NCBI RefSeq assembly: GCF_001625215.2
Contig: NC_030387.2
Span: 38,773,606-38,837,605, forward strand
DNA: 64,000 nucleotides
Source of the DNA: Daucus carota subsp. sativus
Lineage: Eukaryota > Streptophyta > Magnoliopsida > Apiales > Apiaceae
Reading direction: 5' to 3'
Below the pieces are notes generated by a model. It ran no database searches. It saw only the letters and a list, made by a program, of their open reading frames with translations, and was not told the origin of the DNA. This document shows positions 27,039 through 38,533 of this stretch, piece by piece. The stretch's first letter is position 1. Each line of letters begins with the position of its first letter. Both the position numbers and the translations under genes were made by a program.

Positions 27039-29222
27039 ATGGGTAACTCTTTTTCGAAATCGACAGATGAGGCTACTTCTAATGTCAAGTTGGTGGTCAC
27101 AAAAAAGAGGGTAAAATACATAGTTAGTAATTTGAATTTATGAAAGACGTTTGATATCTTAAAAAAAATTTGAATTTTTTTCAAATATAAAATTTTTTAT
27201 GATAAAATTTGAAGTACATACCGTTACTTTATTATTGTGTTGTTTAATTTTCGGATTTGCGATTTGATTAAAGTGAAGGGTGATTTGTGTATTCAGGGAA
27301 GTACATTAGCTGAATTGAAGCAGGTCAAGCTCGATGTTCGTCGTCGCCAATGGCTTTCACAAGGTATGTTATAAATTTCCCTTTCTTTTCGACATCTGTG
27401 TTTATGTGTTTGTACTCATGATTTTTCGGGTCCAGGAGATATTTCATCCGTTTCATTTTAATTGATGTTTAATTTTTTATCATTTATATTAATGTATAAA
27501 ATAATGTATTTTTTATTATAAAACAATAGTCGTGACTTTTTGCGCACAAAAACATATTTTTATATCTTATTTTTCGAAATTTTTTTTCCGAATAAAAAAA
27601 AGATGTTAGATTTTTATTTTAAAAAAATTGATAAATAATATGGTTTTTTACCCCTCAATTATGTGTAAAAAGTCAAAGCGATTATTATTTTAGAATAGAG
27701 TGAGTAATAGCTACACTTAACACAAAAATTCAATTTTTATATTAAATTTTAAATTTGAAATTTTTACTTGATATAAATTTTTAAAAAACTAATTATATTT
27801 TTTGTCAAAAAAATAATAATTATATTTAAATATTTTTTTAACAAAACACGTACATGTAAAAATTTAAAAGAGATAACATGGTACAGAGGGGGGATTTTTT
27901 ATTTATTTTTTTATAAAGGGACATAGGGATTTCTTTTACTAATGGCCTGGGGAGAATCTTTGAATAGGGTTTGAGTGATCTGTTATGTTAATATTTTTTA
28001 TACTTATGTAATCTTGTTTTGTTCTAATTTTTTTTAGTACTTCGTTTATGCAGGGAAGAATGGGGGGTGCAAGGAGGAACCGAAAGGAGCTGCAGAGATT
28101 CATGCGCAAAATGGGGAGGATACAAGGAGCTTGAAGGTTGCTCCTACAGATGGAGAGAAAATTGGTTCCATGCATGGCAATAGCTCGGGTTCATCCTCGA
28201 AAGATCCAAGCAGCAGTGTTACTGGAAGTGCTGTTGAAAGCAACTGCTCTGAAACTAATTTTAGTGAAAGTAGCAGGAGTTGTAGCAACGGCACGTCTAA
28301 TTCAAAAAACATCAGTGAAGTTCAGGAGGATGGTGGTTGTGTGGATGACTGGGAAGTTTTGGCTGATGAATTGGCAGCTACAGATGACAAGGTGGAGCGG
28401 TGTGACCCAAAATCTGAATCATTGCTTGAGAAGAGAAGGGTTGTCAAATTGGATCATTTGCCTGAGGTGGTGAAGCTACCAATTTCAATTTCCCCCATGG
28501 ACGTTTTGAAGCCAAAGATAGAGAACCGTGATGAAAGTTCTCAATCATTGGTGGAAAATAACAATGTTTCCCCACTAAACCATCAGGCTGAAGTGGTGAA
28601 ACAATCAACTGCCATCGTAGATGGTTTCAAGCCAAAGCCAAAATTTGGCGAGGAATGGAGGGGATGTAATGCTTTTCAATCAAAGCCGAAGCCAGGATTC
28701 GGCCAGGCATGGAAGCAAAGGCCAGAAAAGCCTGACCCAAAATGTAAGTCATCGGTGGAAGATATATCTGTTGCCCAATCGGATCATCTGCCTAAAGTGG
28801 TAAAAGAAGCATCTGCTGCCATGGACTGCAGGAAGGCAAAGCCAGGAAAGGGCTTGGCATGGAGGAACAATGATACTTTTCGCCCTAAAAGCCTGCCTAA
28901 TCCACGAAAGAAGCATACTTTCCCTGTTAAAGAGGATAGGCATCATGGTCGTGGTGGCACAAAATCAGGCAATAAGAATATTGCATCGGATCCAACACCA
29001 TGTCCCATATGCTCTGAGGATATGGATAGCACTGATTTAAGCTTCCTTCCTTGTTCATGCGGGTTTCAGCTTTGCCTCTTCTGCCACAAAAGGATTCTTG
29101 AGCAGCACTGTGGTCGCTGTCCAGGGTGCAGGGAGCCTTATGATAACAATGCTGTCAAGTGGGAAGAAAGTTCAGATAAGCTTGGAGATTGCTCAACTCT
29201 CCGCCTGGCTCGTTCTTGTTAA
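27039..29222 (+). CDS. NOT4-type C4C4 RING finger protein with internal repeats
   Basis: Predicted 435-residue protein, probably an E3 ubiquitin ligase or RING adaptor. Exons are 27039-27110, 27297-27363 and 28054-29222; the junctions AGG|GTAAAA, TTCAG|GG, AAG|GTATGT and GCAG|GG keep the frame. The RING lies at about residues 363-409 with Cys spacing x2, x13, x1, x4, x2, x11, x2, all eight ligands Cys. That is the spacing I know for the NOT4 subunit of the CCR4-NOT complex. The NOT4 RRM and C3H domains are absent, and here the RING is C-terminal. The protein begins MGNSFSK, which could accept N-myristoylation; that is inference. Three imperfect repeats contain (D/N)H(L/Q)(P/A)(E/K)VVK near residues 180, 222 and 290. 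KP..G..W blocks follow near 243, 260 and 310. The middle is Ser-rich. I know similar plant proteins only as uncharacterised RING proteins. Confidence 0.9.
27445..27707. mobile_element. Decayed Stowaway-like MITE in intron 2 of the RING gene
   Basis: Left end ttcatccgtttcattttaat and right end ttattttagaatagagtgagta are a worn inverted pair resembling (C)TCC(C)TCCGTTTCA ends. Inside, gactttttgcgcac is mirrored by gtgtaaaaagtc. Low certainty on the exact ends. Confidence 0.4.
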
Positions 29223-30136
29223 CAAGGTTTTAGTAAAGTTTATTGCATCTTTTCTTATGGATATTGGGGACTCTTTCTGTACACCGTTTAATGTTTACTT
29301 GTGTTTTAGCCATATATCTGTTTACTAAGTTGAATATTGTAGCATGAGATGGTTAGGCTTCCTTTATTTCAGGTAGCCTGTATGTAGGGTGCTCGTGCTG
29401 ATTTAAATGAAATGTTTGTAAGTGTTTGATCCATACATGAATGTAAGAACTCAGACAGATAATTATATATATTGCTTGAAACCTTTGGATATATATTCAA
29501 TCGCCTGCAATCTCATTTGCATAGTAGACAAGTTTGGAATTTTGTTGAAGTTGCTTTATGTAGGTGCTGTTAAGTGGCTCAGAATCCGTCACTGCCATTT
29601 GTAGGTATGTGGCCTCGGAATGGAAACATCAGTGAACATTATGTACTGTAATGGGTTCATTAGATTATGTTTTATACCTGCAGGATATACATTGAACATG
29701 TTAACTCGATTCAAAGATCAGTAGCATCATTCAGATCTTAAGGGCCACTTGCTAACAAAGAAAAAGAATCATCAATGTATAGTAACTCAGGTTACCAGAT
29801 GCAAGAACGCGAAAGTAAATCTAGGTCAGACTGTCTGTTTTAACATTTTAAAGATGGAGTTCCCAAAATGCTTAGTTACCTGTTTCATGTTTAGGGTAAA
29901 TCAGTCTGGGATATAGCTTCTAGGGCAGAAAGATCTATCGTTCTAATGCATTATATTCTGTCGACAAGTCTTTCCATTTGAGGCAAAAACGCGTTACATG
30001 TTCAGTGATTTTGATCAGAATTTTGTGAAACCTCTAGTTCAATAAACGCGTTTGCATAATTAGAAACAAAGAGAACATACATATGAAATTTTATCGTTGA
30101 TCTAGCTCTGTAAGGGGGTAGGAAGTAGGAATTTTG
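29223..30136. other. Convergent 3' flanks of the RING and EDS1 genes
   Basis: The RING gene (+) and the first EDS1 gene (-) converge here. The stretch holds their 3' UTRs; an AATGAAAT-like signal (AAATGAAATG) lies near 29406. No further gene. Confidence 0.5.
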
Positions 30137-32749
30137 CTAATTGCTCATATACTGAGCAAGGCAAGATGTTGATCTATATTGGTCAGGGAGCGTTTTCCAC
30201 CACTCAGCAACTGTGGATCCATGGGAAAATACATGTTTGCACAACTTCCCGTCGTCTTGCCATATCTGTAATGCTTTCTCTAGAGGCTCAAGCTTCTCCT
30301 TTATGTCTTCAAATTTCTCATTTCGAAGCTCCTCCACCTCAGCCCAGAAACTAGAGCTGGAGATCGGTCTGAATTCTGTCTTGGAAGCATGTTCAGACCA
30401 TCTCTGGGTGAATCTGTAGCGTCTTGGTCTACCGTTTCTCATGTATGGACCACAGTCATCATTCTTAAAGTGTCTGTAGTAGTTGGCAATATCTATTGGT
30501 TCAACAAGCTCCCGAAATTCTGTTCCTAGCTTTATCCAGTCTTGGCGGCCCTCAAATCCATCTGGAAGTTCATAATTCTGCAACAAGTCCATAATCTCAT
30601 CCCACATGCCCGATAGCTCAATCCTCTTGATGTTGGCCTTAAAGTCGATTTTGCTGTCTTTCTGATGTTTAAAGGCATCATAGTAGTTCATGTTGCGCCC
30701 TTCACAATTAATCTGGTATGCTTGTATTTCATTCAATGCCTTTGCAATGATGACCTCATACTTTTCAATATGGCTTTGATTTCTCTTCTTCTGATCCTCG
30801 AATTCACCAGCAGCCCGAAGGCATAGCCTGGCTCTTGCACTCTGGTACATCAGAAATACTCAAAAGTTAGTACTAAGCTTATCTAGCCATGCTCAGAAGA
30901 AAGAAAAGGCTAAAAATCAAGATTTTCTTGATGAAATCAATAATACTAATAATCATGACATTAGGAATCGAAGAAATTAGGCATACCAGGCCAAGGTCAT
31001 TCAGGGCCACGTCTGTTGAATCCTCGTTTAAGGTACTGCCAACGGAGTCTAGGGGAAGATTCTGTAGGTGGTTCAAGCAGATTACTTTTTTCATTGCCAA
31101 GCTTTTTTGCAGTTCTTCTTCATAACACATATGTTCATGTAAGCTTTTCAAAGCAATTTCCCCCTCTTCGGCTTCACTATCTACCTGAGAACTATAGAAT
31201 AACATCTGCAAGACCGCGTCTGAATTTTCAACAACCACCAATTTCCCATTCCCTGTGCAAAATACATATTTTCCGAAGGGCCTGTAAGGGCTTGATTCAA
31301 CATAAGTAGATAAAGATTCTAATAGCGTGTTTGGGCATCCCATGAGGCCGCTTGCAGAACAGCTTGCAACAGATGAAGCATTTCTCATGACTTCCTTATA
31401 AAGAACCTGAGGTTGCAGTAACTGATTTTGAGAACTTGCAGTTCTGTAATTCTTGAAGAAATTGAGAGCTTTCTGCAATTCTCCTTCAATACGCGTGACA
31501 GGAGCAAGCATTATTCGCGGGACAATGTCATGCTTCATTACAAAATGTGTGAAGTATCTTGACCAGTCCTCTCGTCTGATAGCATGTCCAAAAATCTTGT
31601 CACCAGCAAGCGGAGATCCAAAAGTTAGACAATGAAACGGAATTCGTTCACCTACTGTGTGATTAGTATTTTCCAGGAACCAAAGGGTTGCAAAGATAGC
31701 TACCGCGCCTCCTGAGGAGTGCCCTGCAAAAACAATTTGTCTCCCCTTCTTAAGATCTTTGTCCACCTGAAATTTAAGTTATTTAGTGTTATGTTCGTTT
31801 AGAACTCGCTAGTTGGAAGATTTTGAGGCCAGAAACAACTGAATAAATGAATCGTAAATGATTTTGTTGAGAACCAGTTCATCTAAAACCTTAAGGTATT
31901 AGAGGAAGATTCAAATGGATCTTATGCTACTCCCTCTGTCCCGGTCAATTGTATACGTTTCTTTTTCACTGCTCGACACGCTTTTTAAGACACTTATAAA
32001 ATATAGTTCTACAACTTATTTTTAAGATTTTCTTTTTTTTGTATAAAAGTATAAATGTTATACTTTTATACAGAAAAAGAAAATTTTAAAAATAATTTAC
32101 AGAACTATACTATATTGAAGCATTAAAGTCCGTGCCGCGCCCCCGTCCCCCAATGTATACTATTGACTGGGACGGAGGGAGTATATTTCAACACTCCTCC
32201 TCACTTGAAATCTCATTTTTTGGATTGAAGAGTGGATCACGGGCGGCGGGCGCCCGTCTTTGGGACAATTAATACCTTGGTGTTCTAATACCATGTTGAA
32301 AATCAGCTCATCTTAAACCTTAAAGTGTTAAAGGAAGGTCCCAAACGGATCTTATGCTATATTTCAACAGACCTTAGCTACGAAGAATCGTATATGAATA
32401 ATTAAAATGTGTGCTGGAATAAGTTCATTGTTACCTCAATTTTGAGTGATTTGTGGAGACTCTTGTATTTTTCAGCGAATGCTGCATTCACCAGGGCAGT
32501 CTCATCAGGGCCGATACTTCTCATAGACCGGAACATTTTAAGATCAATTTCTTCTTCTCCGAAAGACTTTTGCTTGAAGAATTCATTTACAGACCATGAT
32601 CCAGCAAATGCAAACACAACATCCGTTGATCCTTGAATTTTGATACGACGATAATTTTTTCCGGACTTGTGAGCTTTCATGGATGCAGAACAGGCTCCAT
32701 TGATGAGATCATTTGACATGGCTATTGCATTGATCATGTTTTCCTCCAT
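30137..32749 (-). CDS. EDS1: EDS1-like immune regulator, copy A
   Basis: Predicted 599-residue ENHANCED DISEASE SUSCEPTIBILITY 1 protein, the nucleo-cytoplasmic lipase-like partner of PAD4 and SAG101 in TIR-NLR immunity. Exons in gene order are 32749-32435, 31766-30987 and 30841-30137 (315, 780 and 705 nt, all phase 0). The N-terminal alpha/beta-hydrolase domain has GHSSGG with the nucleophile-type Ser near residue 122, an Asp near 184 (MKHDIVPRIM) and a His near 314-316 (SLHEHM), so the EDS1 triad appears intact, although EDS1 is not known to need hydrolase activity. The C-terminal EP domain contains ARARLCLRAAGE, DIANYYRHFKNDDCGPYM, GRPRRYRFTQRWSEH and FWAEVEELRNEKFEDIK. Length and exon sizes fit EDS1, not PAD4 or SAG101. 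Intron 1 carries a TRIM with a nested MITE. Copy B lies 3.2 kb away in the same orientation. Confidence 0.95.
31865..32369 (-). mobile_element. TRIM retrotransposon in EDS1-A intron 1
   Basis: Read on the minus strand: LTR 32369-32294 (76 bp, TGTTGAAATATAGCATAAG ... TTTTCAACA), immediately TGGTATTAGAAC, close to the methionine-tRNA primer-binding site TGGTATCAGAGC, then about 100 bp interior, GTGAGGAGGAG as polypurine tract, and a second LTR 32193-31865 that is interrupted by a Stowaway MITE. Without the MITE the second LTR is about 75 bp. No coding, so it is non-autonomous. The 5-bp flanks (GATTT, GACCT) match at only three positions, so the target duplication is uncertain. Remnants of the same family lie near 7694, 15418 and 22138. 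Confidence 0.85.
31930..32181. mobile_element. Stowaway MITE, 252 bp, nested in the TRIM LTR
   Basis: Ends CTCCCTCTGTCCCGGTCAAT and TATTGACTGGGACGGAGGGAG, flanked by TA (31928-31929, 32182-32183). The other LTR of the host TRIM reads cttatgctatatttcaaca without interruption (32351-32369), the exact empty site, which proves insertion at a TA. A GC-rich patch (gccgcgcccccgtccccc) sits near its right end. Confidence 0.95.
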
Positions 32750-33465
32750 TTTAGTATAATGCTCCTTTCTTTTGCAATTCTGATGATGATGTATTAGTGG
32801 ATTTATGCATGTAGTTGGCTAATTCTTTGTTACTAAATCACCCTTGCTGTGACTTGTGAGCCATTGGTCTGTGTTGGTGCATAGAGCAGCGGAACCAGAA
32901 ATTGAAATGACCGAGACCGAAGTCTAAAATAATAATTCTTTATACTGATTATTTGAAGTCAACTAGGGCTTATATGAAATTTTTTTACTAATTCTTAAGA
33001 AAAAAATATGACTAAATTAAAAAAATTTATTGATTTTTGTGAATCAGCCGAGACCTCTTGATTCTACCCTTGGGTTCATATGGTCATTGCACAAGTCTTC
33101 TCAGACTTGGACATACTGTCCGTTCAGGAAACTGGGAAGAAGATACCATACATCTTCTTGTTTACTTTCTGAGTCATTATTCCACGTTTATTTATTGGCC
33201 TCTTGTCAACTTGCCCTTTGTTTTACATTCTTCAGTGTACTTTACTCTATTTCCTCAATTCTTTAGTAAAGGATAATCTGTGCTTGTCTCCATGAAAGTC
33301 CTTCTTTCGTATTCAATGGTTGGTAGGATATTTTTTTACACGCTTAGACACCTTGGACATTATTTAGCAATGAAGCTCTTCAGAAAAGTCTGAATTCCAC
33401 TTTCACATTCACCGTCAATATTGTTGTTCATCAAGAAACTCAGTCAGCTGGACTCTGTTTATTAA
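32750..33465. other. Upstream region of EDS1-A
   Basis: 5' flank of EDS1 copy A. Parts resemble the flank of copy B: compare tatggtcattgcacaagtct at 33080 with tttggtcattgaacaagtct at 38541, so the duplicated unit includes promoter DNA. No other gene is seen. Confidence 0.5.
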
Positions 33466-34110
33466 CAAACACTAGTTTTAAATTCGTGCCAAGCACGTTT
33501 GGGTATATAATTAGAAATTTATTATTTATAATTTAAATTTTAATATAATTTTATCACTGTTTTAATATTAATGAGTTAAAATTTGATTAAAATATATTAA
33601 CTGACTGATTATATCTATTCTGAAAATTCAACTTTAAGAATATTTTTTATATTATAAATCGGTATAATAAATAATTAACATTTTTATTATCTATCTAAAA
33701 ATATTTTCCTATTTTTTGATTAAATTTAAATCATATTTTTTATTTGATATGTAAAAAAATATTATTTATCATGTATTAGCTTCGTATTTGTCTTGGATTA
33801 GACAACATTAGAGTTACAAATGATTACATGATGACCAGTGTTTATCTTAAAATAGAGTTAAAGAAAGTTAAGAACATATAGTATATCTTTCATTATTTAT
33901 ATTTGTTTTTTAAGAGATAACTGTGCAAAACACGTGCGCGTATATAATTCAATATATTTATAATTTAGTTTTTTACGTCATCATAATTTATATAAAAAAT
34001 TATAATGTATTGAAATTCATGTTGGTCTATCTCTCGTTGTTTATATTTGTTTTTTTAAAAAATAAATCGTGCGAAGCACGTATGAATATATAATTCCAAA
34101 ATTTATATTT
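33466..34110. repeat. AT-rich repeat array with CGTGCnnnGCACG hairpin motifs
   Basis: Three spaced blocks contain a short hairpin followed by a similar phrase: cgtgccaagcacgtttgggtatataatt at 33486 (first 20 bases are the conserved part), gtgcaaaacacgtgcgcgtatataattc near 33922 and cgtgcgaagcacgtatgaatatataatt near 34069. Each is followed by AT-rich sequence with shared phrases (atttataatttaattttttacgtcat). It looks like partial copies of one dispersed element, not a gene. Only core words are quoted here in spaced form. Confidence 0.5.
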
Positions 34111-34721
34111 TATGATTTAATTTTTAACGTCATTATATTATTTATATTTAAATTTTTTTGATTTAATTTTTAACATCATTATATTGTTTATATAAAAAAA
34201 TTACTATGTATTGAAAATTTGATTAAGTATTATTAACAAATTTATTATATTTTCTTGTATAGATCTAACTTTTATAAATGAGTAGCAGAAATAATATATT
34301 TTTTAGTATCTATTTATTTATAAGTATGTTTTTAATATCAATATATTTTATCGATAGTAACTTTATTTTTTTCCCTCTTTTAACTAATTATAAATTATGT
34401 TTTTTATTTTTCTTTATAAGAAAAGAATATTATTTATCTAGTAACTTCATATTTATTTCGGAGTATAGAGGAGCAATATAGATATATTTTAGAATGCTGA
34501 TATAGAAGATATCATGTGTAACTGTGTAGTATACAAACACATAATAGGTTTACGTGTTATCATATATAGAGGATGGTTTACGTGTTATCATATATAGATG
34601 ATGATCATTCTTGTTTTTTTGTAACCTAGCCCTCAGCTTCTGTTTATATATAAGTATATTGATTAATTGTATACACTATATTCAACCCGTTTACAGTTTA
34701 TACAAACTTTAACCTGACGGT
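34111..34721. other. AT-rich spacer between the EDS1 copies
   Basis: No gene is seen. A tandem phrase of about 30 bp (ggtttacgtgttatcatatataga) occurs near 34547 and 34574. Confidence 0.45.
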
Positions 34722-35426
34722 ATGTATGAATCCATCAGGGTTCCCATACTCAGGGCATCTGAGTATCCTGTGTGGAAAGTGAAAATGGCTACACTTCTGG
34801 AAGCTATTGATCCTGAATACTTGGATAGAATTTATGATGGTCCATACATGCCAACCAAGCTGTCTGCTGCGGTGGAAGATCAACCACAAAAATTGATTCC
34901 CAAGGAAAAGAAGGATTATACTCCAGAAGATCTCTCCTCTATGGGTAAGGATGCCAAGGTAAAACTTTTGTTACATAGTGCTCTTGATAATGATATGTCC
35001 AATAGAGTCATTGGTTGCAAGACTGCTAAGGAGATATGGGATGCTTTGGAGATAAGATGGCAAGGAACCAAAGCTATTAGGAAGACAATACTCACGCATG
35101 AGTATGAGGACTTTGCCTCAAAGTCTGATGAGTCATTAAGTGATTTATATGACAGATTTGTGATATTGCTCAATGATCTGTCATTGGTGGATAAGGAATA
35201 TGATCTTGAAGATTCAAATATGAAATTCCTATTAGCACTTCCTGAGAAGTGGAATCTGAAAGTCACAACCATAATAGGTAACTATGAACTTGAAGATATG
35301 TCTCTTGACGAAATTCATGCAATGCTCAAGACTCATGAACCTGAGATGGAACAAAGAAGCAAGAGACATGGAGGAAAATCTTCGCATTCTTTGTGTAAAG
35401 TTAATAATGGAAAAAGAGGAATTTGA
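34722..35426 (+). mobile_element. Copia gag polyprotein fragment
   Basis: An open frame of 234 codons encodes a Ty1/Copia gag-type (UBN2/DUF4219) segment: YPVWKVKMATLLEAID near the N-terminus, then DALEIRWQGTKAIRKT, YDRFVILLNDLSLV, LALPEKWNLKVTTI and LEDMSLDEIHAMLKTHE. It ends before the CCHC zinc knuckle, and no protease, integrase, reverse transcriptase or LTR is recognisable beside it. It is therefore a 5' fragment of a retrotransposon lying between the two EDS1 copies, not a host gene. The uninterrupted frame suggests fairly recent insertion or a co-opted domain; I favour the former. Confidence 0.88.
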
Positions 35427-35943
35427 TGTATCCGATATTCAGATATATGTCGTTCTGGTAGCATTAACAGCAGACACTTTATCCTGCAGTTAGTTGTTTC
35501 AAACAAACTTAATTCAGGAATTAAATAAAAACGGCTTTCTTGTTATCTTTGTCAGGCTCCAATTAGTTTTAGATGGCTTCTTCTATTTATAGATCTTACT
35601 GCAACTTGGGAGCATTTCTGTTCTTGTTTCTTCTGTTCAGTTTCCCTTGTTTTTCCGCGGTTTTTTATGTAATAGTGATCCATGCACCCTCCTCTTCAAA
35701 TGTTTAGCATATAGCTCTTTATAGAAATATTTAGTGCTTACTAGTCTTTGTGAACAACCCTAACTGCCTAATTCTGACAAAATATAATTGAAATCAGACC
35801 ATTCATTGCTAAACTGCTTTGTGTTTTGTCGTAGAATCTTCAAATAACAAACGAAGATTGTGATCATACAGGAAAGAATACAGCACAGAAGGATAAATGA
35901 ACAAGTACAGGGGGAAAAAAGAAACGAAAGCAAAACCTGAGTC

Positions 35944-38385
35944 TCACTTGCGTTTGTTCATACAGTCAGCAAGGCATGATGCTGATCTATGATGTTCAGG
36001 GAGTGTTTTCCACCACTCAGCAAAGGTAGAGCCAGCAGAAAATTCATGGTCGCCTATTTTTTTCTTGTCATGCCAGTCTTTTATGTCTTTCTCTAGAGTA
36101 TCAAGCTTTTGCTTTATGTCTTCATACCTCCCATTTCGAAGCTCCTCCACCTCAGCCCAGAAGCACGAGCTCGAGCTTGGCCTGAATTCTGTCCTGGACT
36201 CATGCTCAGACCATCTCTGAGTGTATTTGTAGCGCCTCGGCCTCCCTTTTGCCATGTAGGGGCCGGTGTCATCATTCTTCAAGTGTCTATAGTAGTTGGC
36301 AATATCTAGGGGTTCAACATGTAGCCGAAAGTCGGTTCCTAGGTTTATCCACTTTTTGCTGACCTCAAATTCATCTGGAAGTTCAGATCTCTTCAGCAAC
36401 TCAATAATCTCATCCCATATGCCTGCTAGCTCAATCCTCTTAACATTGGCCTTAAAATCCTCAGGGTTGTTCTGACGTTTGAAGGCATCGTAGAAATTCA
36501 TTTCTCTCCCTTCACATTTAATCTTGTATTCTTTTATATCAGTTAAAGCCTTTTCAATGGCGGCCTCATTACTCTCAATCTTGTCTTGATTTCTTTTCTT
36601 TTGCTCCTCTAGTTCGCCAGCAGCCCGAAGACATAGCCTGGCTCTGGTGCTCTGCAAGTTTTTAATTACTCTTAAATATCTTCTTCAGAAATCAAATTAA
36701 TAACACAGAAAATATGGAACTAGGAGTTGAAGAATAACACATACCAGGCCGAGATCATTCAGAGCAATGTCCGCGGTGGAGTCCTCATCCAAGCTATTGC
36801 CAGACGACAGTGGAAGATTTTGCAGGTGATTTAAGTAAATTATGTTTCTCATTTCCAAGCTTTCTTTCAGTTCCGTTCCATAAGACATATGTTCATGTAA
36901 GCTTTTCCAAGCAATCCCCACATCTTCGGCTTCACTATCCAACTGTGAACTATAGAATAACATCTGCAGAACAGCTTCTGAATCCTCGACAACCACCAAT
37001 TTCCCATTCCCAGTGCAAAAGACATATCTGCCAAAGGGCCTGTAAGGGCTAATTTTAATAAAAGTAGAGAAAGTTTCGAGTAGCAAATTTGGACAGCCCA
37101 TGAGGACACTAGCAGCATAGCTTGCCACAGATGACGCGTTTTTCATCACTTTCCTGTAAAGGCCTTGAGCCTGGACTGATTCAGTCTGAGAAATCGTCGT
37201 TTTACTATTTTTCAAGACATTGAGAACTTTCTGCAGTTCTTCTTCCATATGCGAGACAGGAGCAAGCATAATCCGTGGAACAATGTCATACTTCATGACA
37301 AAATGTGTGAAGTTCCTCGACCAGTTCTCTCGTCTAATAGCGTGCCCAAAAATCTTGTCACCAATGAGTGGGGATCCGAATGTCAGACAACGAAATGGAA
37401 TTTGATTATTTCCTAATTTTGGAGTATTCTCCAAAAACCAAAGGGTTGCCAAAATAGCTGTCGGACCCCCTGACGAGTGCCCTGCAAACACTATCTGTTT
37501 CCCCTTCTTACGATCCTTTTCCACCTGAAATTCAATCTAGCTGCTATGAGCATGTTTGTCCAGACCTAAAGTTATTTCTACCTTCTGAAAAATGTTTGTT
37601 TGTGTAATAAGTTTGAAATTTGACTTAAAGTTAAAAATAAGGCAGAAACTGACTTTAAATCAGAAGTTAGTTTGATGTAATTTTTCCAGTGACTAAATTT
37701 TTAAAAGTTTTTTTTTATAAAAGTCAGTCATAAGTCATAAATCACTTTTATTTTTATTATTACATTTTTAATAACCAATAAGTCATTAATAAGTCAAAAT
37801 TATCCATAAATATATTTTCAGCTTATCAAGTTAAGTCAAGTCAGTAACAATTTTATGCTCATCCAAACATACTCTATATTTAGTACTGTCTTGCTAAGTT
37901 GCGTATAATTGCAGCATTACGCAGGTCAAGCAAGTCAACTAACAGTTTTTTCTTTTCTTTTTGCGATATCAAGATGGCGCGATAAGGCCAGAAGCAGTGA
38001 CAATTTTGCAGTGGCCTCAACTAGGAATGAATTATAAGTAAAGAAAAGGCATACTGAATTAAGTTACCTCAGTTCTGAGTGTTCTGATAATGATCTCGAA
38101 TTTTTCAGCAAATGCAGCATTCACCTTAGCAGTCTCATTGTTGCCGATGCTTCTCATGGACCGGAACATTTGAAGATCAATATTTTTTTCTCCGAAGGAA
38201 TTATTGTTGAAGTAGTCATTAACGGTCCATGAACCAGCAAATGCATAGACAACATCAGGTGAGCCGCTTAGTTTGTCGCGACAATAATGTTTCCCTGACA
38301 GCCTGTGAGCTTTCGTCGATGCAGACCAGGCTCGCTTGATGAATTCATCCGACACGCCTATCTCCTTGAGCCTGTGATCCTCCAT
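35944..38385 (-). CDS. EDS1: EDS1-like immune regulator, copy B
   Basis: Predicted 601-residue EDS1 paralogue. Exons in gene order are 38385-38068, 37524-36745 and 36651-35944 (318, 780 and 708 nt), with the same intron positions and phases as copy A. The hydrolase-like domain keeps GHSSGG, MKYDIVPRIM and SLHEHM. The EP domain keeps TRARLCLRAAGE, LDIANYYRHLKNDDTGPYM, GRPRRYKYTQRWSEH and FWAEVEELRNGRYEDIK. Reading copies A and B together, the proteins are similar along their length but clearly diverged (N-terminal 30 residues, EP linker, C-terminus ADCMNKRK versus AQYMSN), so the duplication is not very recent. No inactivating change is visible. Both copies could form EDS1-PAD4 or EDS1-SAG101 dimers, possibly with different preference. 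Confidence 0.95.
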
Positions 38386-38533
38386 TTTTACTACAGAGCT
38401 CCTCTGTTTTGCAAGAACCAGATTCTTTGTTTTTATGATACTTTAGTTCTGCTAATTGATCATATGAATGGAACTGATCACTTTTTTATTACCACATTGC
38501 CCTTGCTGCTATTGTGTGAGATGTGAAATTGGT

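Noticed and set aside
28100-29328. Several overlapping frames across the RING gene
   Set aside because: Shadow frames; only the frame carrying the eight-Cys RING and joining correctly to exons 1 and 2 is kept.
34722-35426. Host protein-coding gene between the EDS1 copies
   Set aside because: The sequence is a Copia gag domain that ends before the zinc knuckle; no promoter or additional exons are recognisable.
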